From positions 248,001-312,000 of the forward strand of contig CAWADP010000025.1 of NCBI GenBank assembly GCA_963780805.1: a stretch of DNA of 64,000 nt, written 5' to 3'. Made by a program: the position numbers and the translations under genes. Within the stretch, counting starts at the first letter, position 1, and each line of letters begins with the position of its first letter. Shown one piece after another: positions 39,099-48,175 of the stretch. The notes under the pieces were generated by a model. That model did not search any database. It was given only the letters and a program-made list of their open reading frames with translations, and was not told the origin of the DNA. The stretch comes from JASHVB01 sp963780805 (lineage in GTDB: Bacteria; Pseudomonadota; Alphaproteobacteria; Acetobacterales; Acetobacteraceae).

Positions 39099-39256
39099 GC
39101 ACCACACCTATTGCTCTTATCCTTTCCAGCCTACTTTTCTGCGCAGCGTGTGACGCCGCTGTAGCATCAGACAGGCTTTGCTTGTCGCTTCGGCCCGCGG
39201 GGGTTACACTAACCAATCAGGCCCCTGGATCGCTCGGGGCAGGAGCACGCTGACGC

Positions 39257-40510
39257 ATGAGTAAATCCGGCGATTCCAAGAACACCCTGTACTGCTCGTT
39301 CTGCGGCAAGTCCCAGCACGAGGTGCGCAAGCTCATCGCCGGCCCCACTGTCTTCATTTGCGACGAGTGCGTCGAGCTCTGCATGGACATCATCCGTGAG
39401 GAGCACAAGACGCACCTCGTGAAGTCCCGCGACGGCGTCCCGACCCCGCGGGAAATCTGCAAGGTCCTGGATGACTACGTGATCGGCCAGGACCACGCCA
39501 AGAAGGTGCTCTCGGTCGCGGTCCACAACCACTACAAGCGGCTGGCACACGGGCAGAAGAACAACGACGTCGAGATCGCCAAGTCCAACATCCTGCTGGT
39601 CGGCCCGACCGGGTCCGGCAAGACCCTGCTCGCCCAGACCCTGGCCCGCATCCTGGACGTTCCGTTCACCATGGCGGACGCAACGACTTTGACCGAAGCG
39701 GGCTATGTCGGCGAGGATGTCGAGAATATCATTCTGAAGCTGCTTCAATCGGCCGATTACAACGTTGAGCGGGCCCAGCGCGGCATCGTCTACATCGACG
39801 AAGTCGACAAGATCAGCCGCAAGTCGGACAACCCCTCGATCACCCGCGACGTGTCCGGCGAAGGCGTGCAGCAGGCGCTGCTGAAGATCATGGAAGGCAC
39901 CATCGCCTCGGTCCCCCCGCAGGGCGGCCGCAAACACCCGCAGCAGGAATTCCTCCAGGTCGATACCACCAACATCCTGTTCATCTGCGGCGGTGCCTTC
40001 TCCGGCCTGGAGAAGATCATCAGCGCCCGCGGCAAGGGTTCCGGCATCGGCTTCGGCGCCGACGTCCGCTCCTCCGACGAACGCCGGGTGGGTGCCGTCC
40101 TGCGCGAGGTGGAACCCGAGGACCTGCTGAAATTCGGCCTGATCCCGGAATTCATCGGCCGCCTGCCTGTGGTCGCCACGCTGGAAGACCTGGACGAATC
40201 GGCGCTGATGGAAATCCTGACCAAGCCGAAGAACGCCCTGATCAAGCAGTATGGCCGGCTGTTCGAGATGGAGGGCGTGAAGCTGACCTTCACCGAGGAT
40301 GCGCTGAAATCGGTATCCGCCCGGGCAATCGCCCGCAAGACCGGTGCCCGCGGCCTGCGCTCCATCATGGAATCGATCCTGCTCGGCACCATGTTCGAAC
40401 TGCCAGGCCTGGATGGCGTGGAGGAGGTGGTGATCAACCGGGAGGTTGCCGAAGCCCGCGCCAACCCGCTGTATCTCTACGGAAAGGAACGGGCGGAAAG
40501 CAGCGCCTGA
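39257..40510 (+). CDS. clpX: ATP-dependent Clp protease ATP-binding subunit
   Basis: 417 residues, typical length. This AAA+ unfoldase delivers tagged proteins to ClpP. The N-terminal zinc-binding domain has two Cys pairs (YCSFCGKSQ and FICDECVELC); Walker A is GPTGSGKTLLAQTLARILDV, Walker B IVYIDEVDKISRK, sensor 2 near ARKTGARGLRSIMESILL. The ClpP-binding I/L-G-F-type loop appears as GKGSGIGFGADV. ATG 39257 is the family start and is preceded by GGCAGGAGC. It is intact, unlike lon downstream. Confidence 0.96.
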   Translation: MSKSGDSKNTLYCSFCGKSQHEVRKLIAGPTVFICDECVELCMDIIREEHKTHLVKSRDGVPTPREICKVLDDYVIGQDHAKKVLSVAVHNHYKRLAHGQKNNDVEIAKSNILLVGPTGSGKTLLAQTLARILDVPFTMADATTLTEAGYVGEDVENIILKLLQSADYNVERAQRGIVYIDEVDKISRKSDNPSITRDVSGEGVQQALLKIMEGTIASVPPQGGRKHPQQEFLQVDTTNILFICGGAFSGLEKIISARGKGSGIGFGADVRSSDERRVGAVLREVEPEDLLKFGLIPEFIGRLPVVATLEDLDESALMEILTKPKNALIKQYGRLFEMEGVKLTFTEDALKSVSARAIARKTGARGLRSIMESILLGTMFELPGLDGVEEVVINREVAEARANPLYLYGKERAESSA

Positions 40511-40716
40511 GCGCCGGCGCGGTCCCGCGCCGCTCCAGCGGTGTCGTGCCGGTAGATCGTGCGCGCGGGATAGTGATCACGAATTTCAAGGGGTTGCGCC
40601 GTGCCACCTGGCCGCCGATATCCTGCCTTGACGAACGAGCCTGAAAAGTTCGCTGAGGTAGGGTCCGTGCCGGGATTGGGCGGGTTCTGCGCTCGACTGT
40701 CCATAAGGAGGTCCAC

Positions 40717-43192
40717 ATGACAGAATCCGATCGGCCAGGACCGGAAGGCGCCGGCACGTCCCGGAAGCTCCACGCGTCGCAGCCCCTGCCAAGGGCGACC
40801 TGATGCCCGTCCTGCCGCTGCGCGACATCGTCGTCTTCCCGCACATGATCGTGCCGCTGTTCGTCGGCCGCGAGAAGTCGGTGCGCGCCCTGGAAGCGGT
40901 GATGACGCGACGACAAGCAGATCCTGCTGGTGGCGCAGAAGAACGCGGCGCAGGACGATCCCTCGGCCGATGACATCTACCGCGTCGGCACGGTTTCCAC
41001 GATCCTGCAGCTGCTGAAGCTGCCCGACGGCACCGTGAAGGTGCTGGTCGAAGGCGGCCGGCGCGCGAAGATCGTCGGCCTTCAAGGAGACCGAGGCGTA
41101 TTTCGAGGCGTTCACCGCGCGCGATGCCCGACGTGGTGGGCGAGGCGAAGGAACTGGAAGCGCTCGGCCGCACGGTCGTCACCCAGTTCGAGCAATACAT
41201 CAAGCTCAACAAGAAGATCGCGCCCGAGGTGCTGGTTTCGCTGAACCAGATCGAGGAGCCATCGAAACTCGCCGACACCGTCGCCAGCCACCTGAACCTG
41301 AAGATCCCGGAAAAGCAGGACCTGCTGGAGATCGCCAAGGTCAGCGAGCGGCTGGAGAAGGTCTTCGGACACATGGAGTCCGAGATCGGCGTGCTGCAGG
41401 TGGAGAAGCGCATCCGCAACCGCGTCAAGCGGCAGATGGAGAAGACCCAGCGCGAGTACCTACCTGAACGAGCAGCTCAAGGCGATCCAGAAGGAACTGG
41501 GCGAGGGCGAGGACGGCAAGGACGAGAACGCCGAACTCGAAGCCAAGATCAAGAAGACCAAGCTGTCGAAGGAAGCGCGCGAAAAGGCCACGCCGGAGCT
41601 GAAGAAGCTCAAGACCATGAGCCCGATGAGCGCGGAAGCGACGGTGGTGCGCAACTACCTCGACTGGATGCTGTCGATCCCCTGGAAGAAGCGCAGCAAG
41701 ATCCGCAACGACGTGGTCGCGGCCGAGAAGGTGCTGGAAGCCGACCACTATGGCCTGGAGAAGGTCAAGGAGCGGATCATCGAGTACCTGGCGGTGCAGG
41801 CGCGCTCGCCCAAGGTGCGCGGGCCGATCCTGTGCCTGGTCGGACCGCCCGGCGTCGGCAAGACCTCGCTGGGCAAGTCGATCGCCAGGGCGACGGGGCG
41901 GAACTTCGTGCGCATGTCGCTCGGCGGCGTGCGGGACGAGGCGGAAATCCGCGGCCACCGGCGGACCTATATCGGCTCGATGCCGGGCAAGGTCATCCAG
42001 GGCATGAAGAAGGCCAAGACCTCCAACCCGCTGTTCCTGCTGGACGAGGTGGACAAGCTCGGGGCCGACTGGCGCGGCGATCCGTCGTCGGCGCTGCTGG
42101 AGGTGCTGGATCCGGAGCAGAACTCGACCTTCGCCGACCACTATCTGGAGGTGGACTACGATCTGTCGGACGTGATGTTCGTCACCACCGCCAACAGCCT
42201 GCGCATGCCGCAGCCGCTGATGGACCGCATGGAGATCATCCGCATCCCCGGCTACACCGAGGATGAGAAGGTGGAGATCGCCAAGCGCCATCTGATCACC
42301 AAGCAGTCGGAAGCGCACGGCCTGAAGACAGGACGAGTGGCACATCTCCGACGACGCGCTGCGCGACCTGATCCGCTACTACACGCGCGAAGCCGGCGTG
42401 CGGAACCTGGAGCGCGAGATCGCCAACCTGGCCCGCAAGTCGGTGAAGGAGATGGTCACCAACAAGACCGCCAAGAAGATCACGGTCACCCGGAAGAACC
42501 TGGAGAAGTTCGCCGGCGTGAAGAAGTTCCGCTTCGGCGAGACCGAGGCCGAGGACATGGTCGGCGTCGTCACCGGCCTGGCCTGGACCGAGGTCGGCGG
42601 CGAGATCCTGACCATCGAATCGGTGCTGCTGCCCGGCAAGGGCAACGTCAAGCAGACCGGCAAGCTGGGCGACGTGATGCAGGAAAGCGTGTCGGCGGCG
42701 CTCAGCTACGTGCGCAGCCGCTCGATCCGGTTCGGCATCAAGCCGACGCTGTTCGAGAAGCGCGACATCCACGTGCACGTGCCGGAGGGTGCGACGCCGA
42801 AGGACGGGCCGTCCGCCGGCGTCGCGATGGCGACGTCGATCGTTTCGGTGCTGACCGGCATTCCGGTGCGGCGCGACATGGCGATGACCGGCGAGATCAC
42901 GCTGCGCGGCCGGGTGCTGCCGATCGGTGGGCTGAAGGAGAAGCTGCTGGCGGCGTTGCGGGCCGGAATCACGACAGTGTTCATCCCGAAGGAGAACGAG
43001 AAGGACCTGGCGGAAATCCCGGACAACGTGAAGAAGCACCTGAAGCTGATCCCGGTGGCGGACGTGGACGAGGTGATCGCCCAGGCCCTGGCCCGCCGCC
43101 CGGAGCCGATCGAGTGGGAAGATCCGGCGGAAGTGACTGTGCCGGTCGTACCCCCGGCCGCCGAGCCTGCTTCGGCCTCACTGCCGCACTGA
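40717..43192 (+). pseudogene. lon: ATP-dependent protease La, interrupted by several frameshifts
   Basis: Translated across frames this is a complete Lon (about 800 residues): N-domain VLPLRDIVVFPHMIVPLFVG, AAA+ Walker A VGPPGVGKTSLGKSIA, LFLLDEVDKLGADWRGDPSS, and protease domain KDGPSAGVAMATSIV with the catalytic serine, plus the lysine further on. Five single-base insertions change frame at 40905, 41080, 41123, 41460 and 42328. One more net shift (-1 or +2) lies between the start and about 40770. The ATG at 40717 follows a perfect AAGGAGGT, so that is taken as the true start. Everything between the lesions is well conserved, so this is either poor sequence in this stretch or a very recent inactivation. 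As written, no functional Lon is made. Confidence 0.85.
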
Positions 43193-43218
43193 GGAAAAGT
43201 TGAGGTAGAGCAAAAAAT

Positions 43219-43289
43219 GCCCCCCTCCCCTGTGGGCGGGGGGAGGGGTAGTTGCTGGTACCCACCCCAGACCCCCCACAACGGGGGAG
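43219..43289. repeat. Family A palindromic element, copy A5
   Basis: GCCCCCCTCCCCTGTGGGCG and GGGGGAGGGGTAG, a short spacer, then CCCACCCCAGACCCCCC and ACAACGGGGGAG. It is a shortened copy between lon and the DUF2255 gene. Confidence 0.7.
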
Positions 43290-43338
43290 CATCAACTTAG
43301 CTCATAACCAACCTTCCTTAACGTTTGGCCTGTCCGCC

Positions 43339-43701
43339 ATGCCGACATTCGACCCTTCGATCCTGAACGCGCTCCGTACCGAACAGGAAGTGCGCATTCG
43401 CACAAGCGCGCAACCGGATCGCGGCGTCACCATCTGGATTGTTGTTGTGAACGATACGCCGTTTGCGCGTTCGTATCGAGGCCCGAAATCGAAATGGTAC
43501 GTTGCCGCACTGGCTGACCGCCGGGCAACGCTGGAGGCTGGTGCGCATTCGGCTGCCGTCCAGATTGCGCCGGCTGCGGATGCTGCGACGATCGCTGCCG
43601 TCAGCCAGGCATTCCTGACTAAGTACGCGAGCAGCCCTTACGCCAACGCGATGGTGGCGCCGGAGACGCTCGACACCACATTGCGGTTGGACCCCGCATG
43701 A
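43339..43701 (+). CDS. DUF2255-like protein
   Basis: 120 residues from ATG 43339. It has a small beta-rich fold: FDPSILNALRTEQEVRIRTS, TIWIVVVNDTPFARSYRGPK and SKWYVAALADRRATLEAG resemble DUF2255 (F-x-R-S-x-R-G...W-Y), an uncharacterised family related to flavin-reductase-like split barrels. There is no signal peptide. No role is known; the placement between lon and hup may be incidental. The frame extends upstream to 43252, through repeat A5, which is not likely to be translated. Confidence 0.65.
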   Translation: MPTFDPSILNALRTEQEVRIRTSAQPDRGVTIWIVVVNDTPFARSYRGPKSKWYVAALADRRATLEAGAHSAAVQIAPAADAATIAAVSQAFLTKYASSPYANAMVAPETLDTTLRLDPA

Positions 43702-43762
43702 GCCACCAAGCGGCTCGCACGGCGTCGCAGCAGCGGCGACGATTTTCGTGAACCTGCGCGTA

Positions 43763-43792
43763 TTGACGTGCGAGAAACCACGCCAGTAGTGT
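43763..43792 (+). promoter_or_regulatory. Candidate sigma-70 promoter for the HU gene
   Basis: TTGACG at 43763-43768 and TAGTGT at 43787-43792 are 18 bp apart, about 75 bp before the HU start. The -35 is close to consensus; the -10 is weak. It is the best-looking pair in the 166-bp gap. Confidence 0.35.
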
Positions 43793-43867
43793 CGCGCCCC
43801 GCTGGCCGGGCGGCATCGCCGGGCCGGCTCGCGTTCGTTGTGACCATGGGAGGAGAGGGACTCAACA

Positions 43868-44140
43868 GTGAACAAAATGGATCTCATCGCCACTGTAGCG
43901 GAAGAGACCGAGCTGTCGCGGGCCAAGGCCACCGAGGTGGTGGATGCGGTACTCGGTGCCATCGAAGGTGCGCTCAAGAAGCAGGACGAGGTCCGGCTGG
44001 TCGGCTTCGGCACGTTCGCCACAGCGCAGCGCAAGGCCGGCACCGGCCGCAATCCGCGGACTGGCGAGGAGATGCAGATCCCCGCCTCCACTACCGTGCG
44101 CTTCAAGCCTGGCAAGAGCCTGAAGGACGCTGTGCAGTAG
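43868..44140 (+). CDS. hup: HU-family DNA-binding protein
   Basis: 90 residues, standard HU length. The N-terminal helices (MDLIATVAEETELSRAKATE) and the DNA-wrapping arm (VGFGTFATAQRKAGTGRNPR, TGEEMQIPASTTVRFKPGKS) with the tip proline are all present. It binds and bends DNA non-specifically as a dimer to compact the nucleoid. GTG at 43868 (V-N-K-M) follows GGGAGGAGAGGGACTCAACA; starting at the internal ATG 43877 would remove only three residues. Location after lon is typical of the hupB copy in proteobacteria. Confidence 0.93.
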   Translation: MNKMDLIATVAEETELSRAKATEVVDAVLGAIEGALKKQDEVRLVGFGTFATAQRKAGTGRNPRTGEEMQIPASTTVRFKPGKSLKDAVQ

Positions 44141-44230
44141 GTGTTCGGTCTTCAGTCAGGCAGTCGTCGGAGTGAACTCGGAGTGAACCGCGATTTCTGG
44201 CGACGGAGACGGATCCCTTTAAGCTGACGT

Positions 44231-44305
44231 GGGCGGTTAGCTCAGCGGTAGAGCGTCTCGTTTACACCGAGAGGGCCGGCGGTTCGAACCCGTCACCGCC
44301 CACCA
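44231..44305 (+). tRNA. tRNA-Val (anticodon TAC)
   Basis: A 75-nt tRNA with acceptor stem GGGCGGT/ACCGCCC, discriminator A and encoded CCA. The anticodon arm TCTCG-TTTACAC-CGAGA gives TAC, and the T arm contains GGTTCGAACC. Confidence 0.95.
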
Positions 44306-44521
44306 CTGGCGGGCTGGTGCACCGGATCGAGCGGCTGTCGGGCCGCCGCTGTCGTTGGACAAATCGCTGACCTGGATGGTGCCGTTCGCGTGCACTTCAA
44401 TCAGCAGAGTCCACCAAGCTGTCCTGCTGTTCTGCAATGTTACTCCAGCCGCCAGCGTCACCCACAACCCGCCGCCCTTGACGCTCCCGACCGCTCGCCG
44501 TAAAGCCTGCGCCGCGCCGCT

Positions 44522-44598
44522 GCGGGTGTAGCTCAGTTGGTTAGAGCGTCGGCCTGTCACGCCGAAGGTCGCGGGTTCGAGCCCCGTCACTCGCGCCA
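44522..44598 (+). tRNA. tRNA-Asp (anticodon GTC)
   Basis: A 77-nt tRNA with acceptor stem GCGGGTG/CACTCGC (one G-T pair), discriminator G and encoded CCA. The anticodon arm CGGCC-TGTCACG-CCG gives GTC, and the T arm contains GGTTCGAGCC. It is 216 bp after tRNA-Val and 125 bp before nuoA; no gene lies between. Confidence 0.95.
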
Positions 44599-44723
44599 GC
44601 GGCAACTGGTATTACCGGGCGTCTGGACCTATAGCCGTGCGCGGAACTTGGGGGTAAGGTCCGTCGCCTGCTGCGCTGCGGTAGCCCCTCCGCCGCCGGC
44701 TCGGCCTGCCGAGCGAGAGCGAT

Positions 44724-45089
44724 ATGCAACCAGTCCTCTACGGCTATCTGCCGGTCCTGGTGTTCCTGGTCATCGCCGGCGCCATCGCCGTCGCCATGGT
44801 CGGCGGTTCGCTGCTCTTGGCACGCCAGAAGCCCTACCCCGAAAAACTGTCCGCCTACGAATGCGGCTTCGAGCCGTTCGACGACGCCCGCCGCCGTTTC
44901 GACGTGCGCTATTATCTCGTGGCCATTCTGTTCATCATCTTCGACCTCGAAGTGGCGTTTTTGTTTCCCTGGGCGGTCGCCCTGAAGGGTATCGGCGCTT
45001 TCGGCTTCTGGTCGATGATCGCGTTCCTTGCGATTCTGACCGTCGGCTTCATCTATGAGTGGTGCAAGGGCGCGCTGGAGTGGGAGTAA
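44724..45089 (+). CDS. nuoA: NADH-quinone oxidoreductase subunit A
   Basis: 121 residues, three membrane helices. It begins the complex I operon. The conserved loop KLSAYECGFEPFDDARRRFD between helices 1 and 2 carries the family cysteine, and RYYLVAILFIIFDLEVAFLF is helix 2. It sits where the membrane arm meets the quinone site. The intercistronic distance to nuoB is 4 bp. Confidence 0.96.
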   Translation: MQPVLYGYLPVLVFLVIAGAIAVAMVGGSLLLARQKPYPEKLSAYECGFEPFDDARRRFDVRYYLVAILFIIFDLEVAFLFPWAVALKGIGAFGFWSMIAFLAILTVGFIYEWCKGALEWE

Positions 45090-45093
45090 GCCC

Positions 45094-45648
45094 GTGAACA
45101 GTGAAACGGCAATCGCCTGGAACCGGGACGCACTGCCGCCGGGGCCGGAGCAGGATGCGGTGATGAAGGGCATCACCGGCGAGATCGCCGGCAAGGGCTT
45201 CATCGTCGCCAACCTCGATAAAGTGGTGAATTGGGCGCGCACCGGCAGCCTGTGGCCGATGACGTTCGGTCTGGCCTGCTGCGCGGTGGAGATGATCCAT
45301 GCCTATATGCCGCGCTACGACCTCGATCGGCTCGGCATCATCCCGCGTGCGTCACCGCGCCAGAGCGACGTGATGATCGTCGCCGGCACGCTGACCAACA
45401 AGATGGCCCCCGCGCTGCGAAAGGTCTACGACCAGATGCCGGAGCCGCGCTGGGTGATCAGCATGGGAAGCTGTGCCAACGGCGGCGGCTACTACCACTA
45501 TTCCTATTCGGTGGTGCGCGGCTGCGACCGTGTCGTGCCGGTGGACGTCTACGTTCCTGGCTGCCCGCCGACGGCCGAGGCGCTGGTCTACGGCATCATG
45601 CAACTGCAAAAGAAGATCCGCCGGACGGGGACAATTCTCCGTGGGTGA
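45094..45648 (+). CDS. nuoB: NADH-quinone oxidoreductase subunit B
   Basis: 184 residues from GTG 45094, just after the nuoA stop; the open frame extends further into nuoA but the family begins near ALPPGPEQD. It holds the terminal 4Fe-4S cluster N2: the Cys-Cys pair in FGLACCAVEMIHAY, the cysteine in GSCANGGGYYH and that in VPGCPPTAEAL. It passes electrons to quinone in the peripheral arm. It overlaps nuoC by 8 bp. Confidence 0.96.
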   Translation: MNSETAIAWNRDALPPGPEQDAVMKGITGEIAGKGFIVANLDKVVNWARTGSLWPMTFGLACCAVEMIHAYMPRYDLDRLGIIPRASPRQSDVMIVAGTLTNKMAPALRKVYDQMPEPRWVISMGSCANGGGYYHYSYSVVRGCDRVVPVDVYVPGCPPTAEALVYGIMQLQKKIRRTGTILRG

Positions 45649-46294
45649 GACGGCGACAGCGGCCTGGACAGATGCGCTACGCGTGCTTCCAGGCGTGCGC
45701 AACGTGCGCACGGAGAAGAACGAGGCAGTGATCGATGCTGATCGCGCAATGTTGCCCGCCCTGATGATGGCGTTGCGCGACGATCCGCGGTTTGCGTTCG
45801 AGCAAGTCATGGACATTTGCGGTGTCGATTGGCCCGAGCGGCCGGAACGCTTCGACGTCGTTTACAACCTGCTGTCCGTAGCCTGGAACAAGCGGGTGCG
45901 GGTGATCGTGACGACGGATGAGAGTTCACCGGTGCCCTCGGTTTACAAGATCTGGCCCGTCGCCACCTGGTGGGAGCGTGAAGCCTACGATCTGTTCGGC
46001 GTCGTGTTTTCCGATCAGCCGGATCTGCGCCGCATCCTGACCGACTACGGCTTCGAAGGGCATCCGATGCGCAAGGATTTCCCCCTGACCGGCTATGTCG
46101 AGGTGCGCTACGACGAGGATCGCAAGGCGGTGGTGTACGAACCGGTGAAGCTGACCCAGGACTGGCGCACGTTCGATTTTCTCTCGCCCTGGGAAGGCCT
46201 CACCACGTTGCCGGGCGATGAGAAGGTGCACGGCGAACGGCTCGAGGACATCAAGACGAAGCCGCCCACCCCAACCGATCCACCGAAGGCCTGA
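45641..46294 (+). CDS. nuoC: NADH-quinone oxidoreductase subunit C
   Basis: 217 residues (30-kDa subunit), a peripheral-arm structural subunit. Signature VWPVATWWEREAYDLFG-type motif is present as KIWPVATWWEREAYDLFGVV, with RRILTDYGFEGHPMRKDFPL following. GTG 45641 lies inside the end of nuoB (stop 45646-45648), giving translational coupling. Separate from nuoD here, unlike the fused nuoCD of enterobacteria. Confidence 0.95.
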   Translation: MGETATAAWTDALRVLPGVRNVRTEKNEAVIDADRAMLPALMMALRDDPRFAFEQVMDICGVDWPERPERFDVVYNLLSVAWNKRVRVIVTTDESSPVPSVYKIWPVATWWEREAYDLFGVVFSDQPDLRRILTDYGFEGHPMRKDFPLTGYVEVRYDEDRKAVVYEPVKLTQDWRTFDFLSPWEGLTTLPGDEKVHGERLEDIKTKPPTPTDPPKA

Positions 46295-46300
46295 GCAGCG

Positions 46301-47521
46301 ATGAGCGATCTGTCCCCCGGCGTCGAACCCCGCCCCACCGCCGCCAGGGTGGTGGAGTTCGACAGCAGCATGATCAATTTCGGCCCGCAGCATCCCGCCG
46401 CACATGGCGTGCTGCGGCTGATCCTGCAAATGGACGGCGAGGTGGTGGAACGCGCCGATCCGCATATTGGCCTGCTGCATCGCGGCACCGAGAAGCTGCT
46501 GGAGTACCGCACCTACATGCAGGTGGTGCCGTATTTCGACCGGCTCGACTACGTGTCCCCGATGTCAGAAGAGCACAGCTTTGCCCTGGCGGTAGAGAAG
46601 CTGCTGGGCATCGAGGCGCCGGAACGTGCGCAATGGATCCGCGTGTTGTTCGCCGAGATCACCCGTGTTCTGAACCATCTGCTGAATGTGACGACCTACG
46701 CGCTGGACGTCGGCGCCATAACGCCAAGCCTGTGGGGCTTCGAAGAGCGCGAGAAGCTCATGGAGTTCTATGAAGCCGCATCGGGCGCGCGGCTACACTC
46801 CAACTATTTCCGTCCCGGCGGCGTGTCACGCGACTTGCCCGCCGGTTTGGAAGAGCAGATCGCGGCGTGGGCCGAGACCTTTCCAAAGTTCGTCGACGAA
46901 CTGGAAGAGCTGCTGACCAACAATCGCATCTGGAAGCAGCGCACCGTCGATATCGGTGTGTTCAGTGCGGAGCAAGCACTGGCCTGGGGTTTCAGCGGCC
47001 CGCCGCTGCGCGCATCCGGCGTGCCGTGGGACCTGCGCCGCGCCCAGCCATACGACAAATATGCAGAGGTGGATTTCGTCGTCCCTGTCGGCCGCAACGG
47101 CGACTGCTACGATCGATACATACTGCGCATGGTTGAAATGCGCGAGTGCGTGAAGATCATCAAACAGTGCCTGGCGAAGATGAAGCCGGGGCCGGTGAAG
47201 GTGCAGGACCACAAATTCTCGCCGCCGCACCGGGTGGAGATGAAGCGCTCGATGGAAGCGCTGATCCACCATTTCAAGCTCTACACCGAAGGCTATCACG
47301 TTCCGCCCGGTGCAACCTACACCGCGACGGAAAGCCCAAAGGGCGAGTTCGGCGTCTATCTGGTGGCGGATGGCACCAACCGGCCGTACCGCTGCAAGAT
47401 CCGCCCGACCGGCTTCAGCCACTTGCAGGCGATCGACGTGATGGCGAAACGGCATATGCTGGCGGATGTCTGCGCGATCATCGGATCGTTGGACGTCGTG
47501 TTCGGCGAGATCGACAGGTAG
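46301..47521 (+). CDS. nuoD: NADH-quinone oxidoreductase subunit D
   Basis: 406 residues (49-kDa subunit). It forms the quinone pocket with NuoB. NFGPQHPAAHGVLRLILQMD near the N-terminus holds the conserved histidine of the quinone site; LHRGTEKLLEYRTYMQVVPY, YDKYAEVDFVVPVGRNGDCY and the end DVCAIIGSLDVVFGEIDR are typical. ATG 46301 is 6 bp after the nuoC stop. Confidence 0.96.
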   Translation: MSDLSPGVEPRPTAARVVEFDSSMINFGPQHPAAHGVLRLILQMDGEVVERADPHIGLLHRGTEKLLEYRTYMQVVPYFDRLDYVSPMSEEHSFALAVEKLLGIEAPERAQWIRVLFAEITRVLNHLLNVTTYALDVGAITPSLWGFEEREKLMEFYEAASGARLHSNYFRPGGVSRDLPAGLEEQIAAWAETFPKFVDELEELLTNNRIWKQRTVDIGVFSAEQALAWGFSGPPLRASGVPWDLRRAQPYDKYAEVDFVVPVGRNGDCYDRYILRMVEMRECVKIIKQCLAKMKPGPVKVQDHKFSPPHRVEMKRSMEALIHHFKLYTEGYHVPPGATYTATESPKGEFGVYLVADGTNRPYRCKIRPTGFSHLQAIDVMAKRHMLADVCAIIGSLDVVFGEIDR

Positions 47522-47524
47522 ACG

Positions 47525-48172
47525 ATGGCCGAAAGCAACAGCGCGCCGTTCGAGCAACCGGCGCATTTCGAATTCGACGCCGAGAGCGAGGCCGAGATCG
47601 GCCACCACGTGGCGAAGTACCCGCCGGGCAAGCAGGCCAGTGCGGTGATCCCGGTGCTGTACATCGCACAGAACCAGATGAAGCGGCAGACCGACAGTGC
47701 CTGGATACCCCGGGTAGCGATGGATGCGATCGCCCGGCGGCTCGGGATGGCGCCGATCCGCGTCTATGAAGTTGCAACCTTCTATTTCATGTTCAACCTG
47801 AAGCCGGTCGGCAAATACCATTTGCAGGTCTGCACTACTACGCCGTGCTGGCTGCGCGGCTCCGACGAAGTGACTGCGGCCTGCCGCGAAGCCACCGGCA
47901 TTCGCGCCTTCGGCGAGACCAGCGAAGACGGCATGTTCAGCATGACCGAAGTCGAATGCCTGGGTGCCTGCGTCAATGCGCCGATCCTGCAGGTGGACAA
48001 CGACTTCTACGAAGACATGGACACGGAGCGGGTGAAGAACCTGCTGGACGCGCTCCGCCGCGGTGAGCGCCCGAAGCCGGGCTCGATGACCGGGCGCCAG
48101 ACCTCGGCGCCGGACGGCGGACCCAACACGCTGACCACGCTGCAGTTCGCCGACACCAACGCGGGAGAGTGA
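47525..48172 (+). CDS. nuoE: NADH-quinone oxidoreductase subunit E
   Basis: 215 residues (24-kDa subunit), with a thioredoxin-like fold binding the off-pathway 2Fe-2S cluster N1a. The four cysteines are in LQVCTTTPCWLRGSDE and VECLGACVNAPILQV. The C-terminal about 50 residues are a Gly/Pro/Thr-rich tail (RPKPGSMTGRQTSAPDGGPN). It is 3 bp after nuoD and 3 bp before nuoF. Confidence 0.95.
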   Translation: MAESNSAPFEQPAHFEFDAESEAEIGHHVAKYPPGKQASAVIPVLYIAQNQMKRQTDSAWIPRVAMDAIARRLGMAPIRVYEVATFYFMFNLKPVGKYHLQVCTTTPCWLRGSDEVTAACREATGIRAFGETSEDGMFSMTEVECLGACVNAPILQVDNDFYEDMDTERVKNLLDALRRGERPKPGSMTGRQTSAPDGGPNTLTTLQFADTNAGE

Positions 48173-48175
48173 ACG

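Noticed and set aside
44306..44521. Gene or RNA between tRNA-Val and tRNA-Asp
   Set aside because: Frames here are short and carry no family features; nothing beyond the two tRNAs is supported.
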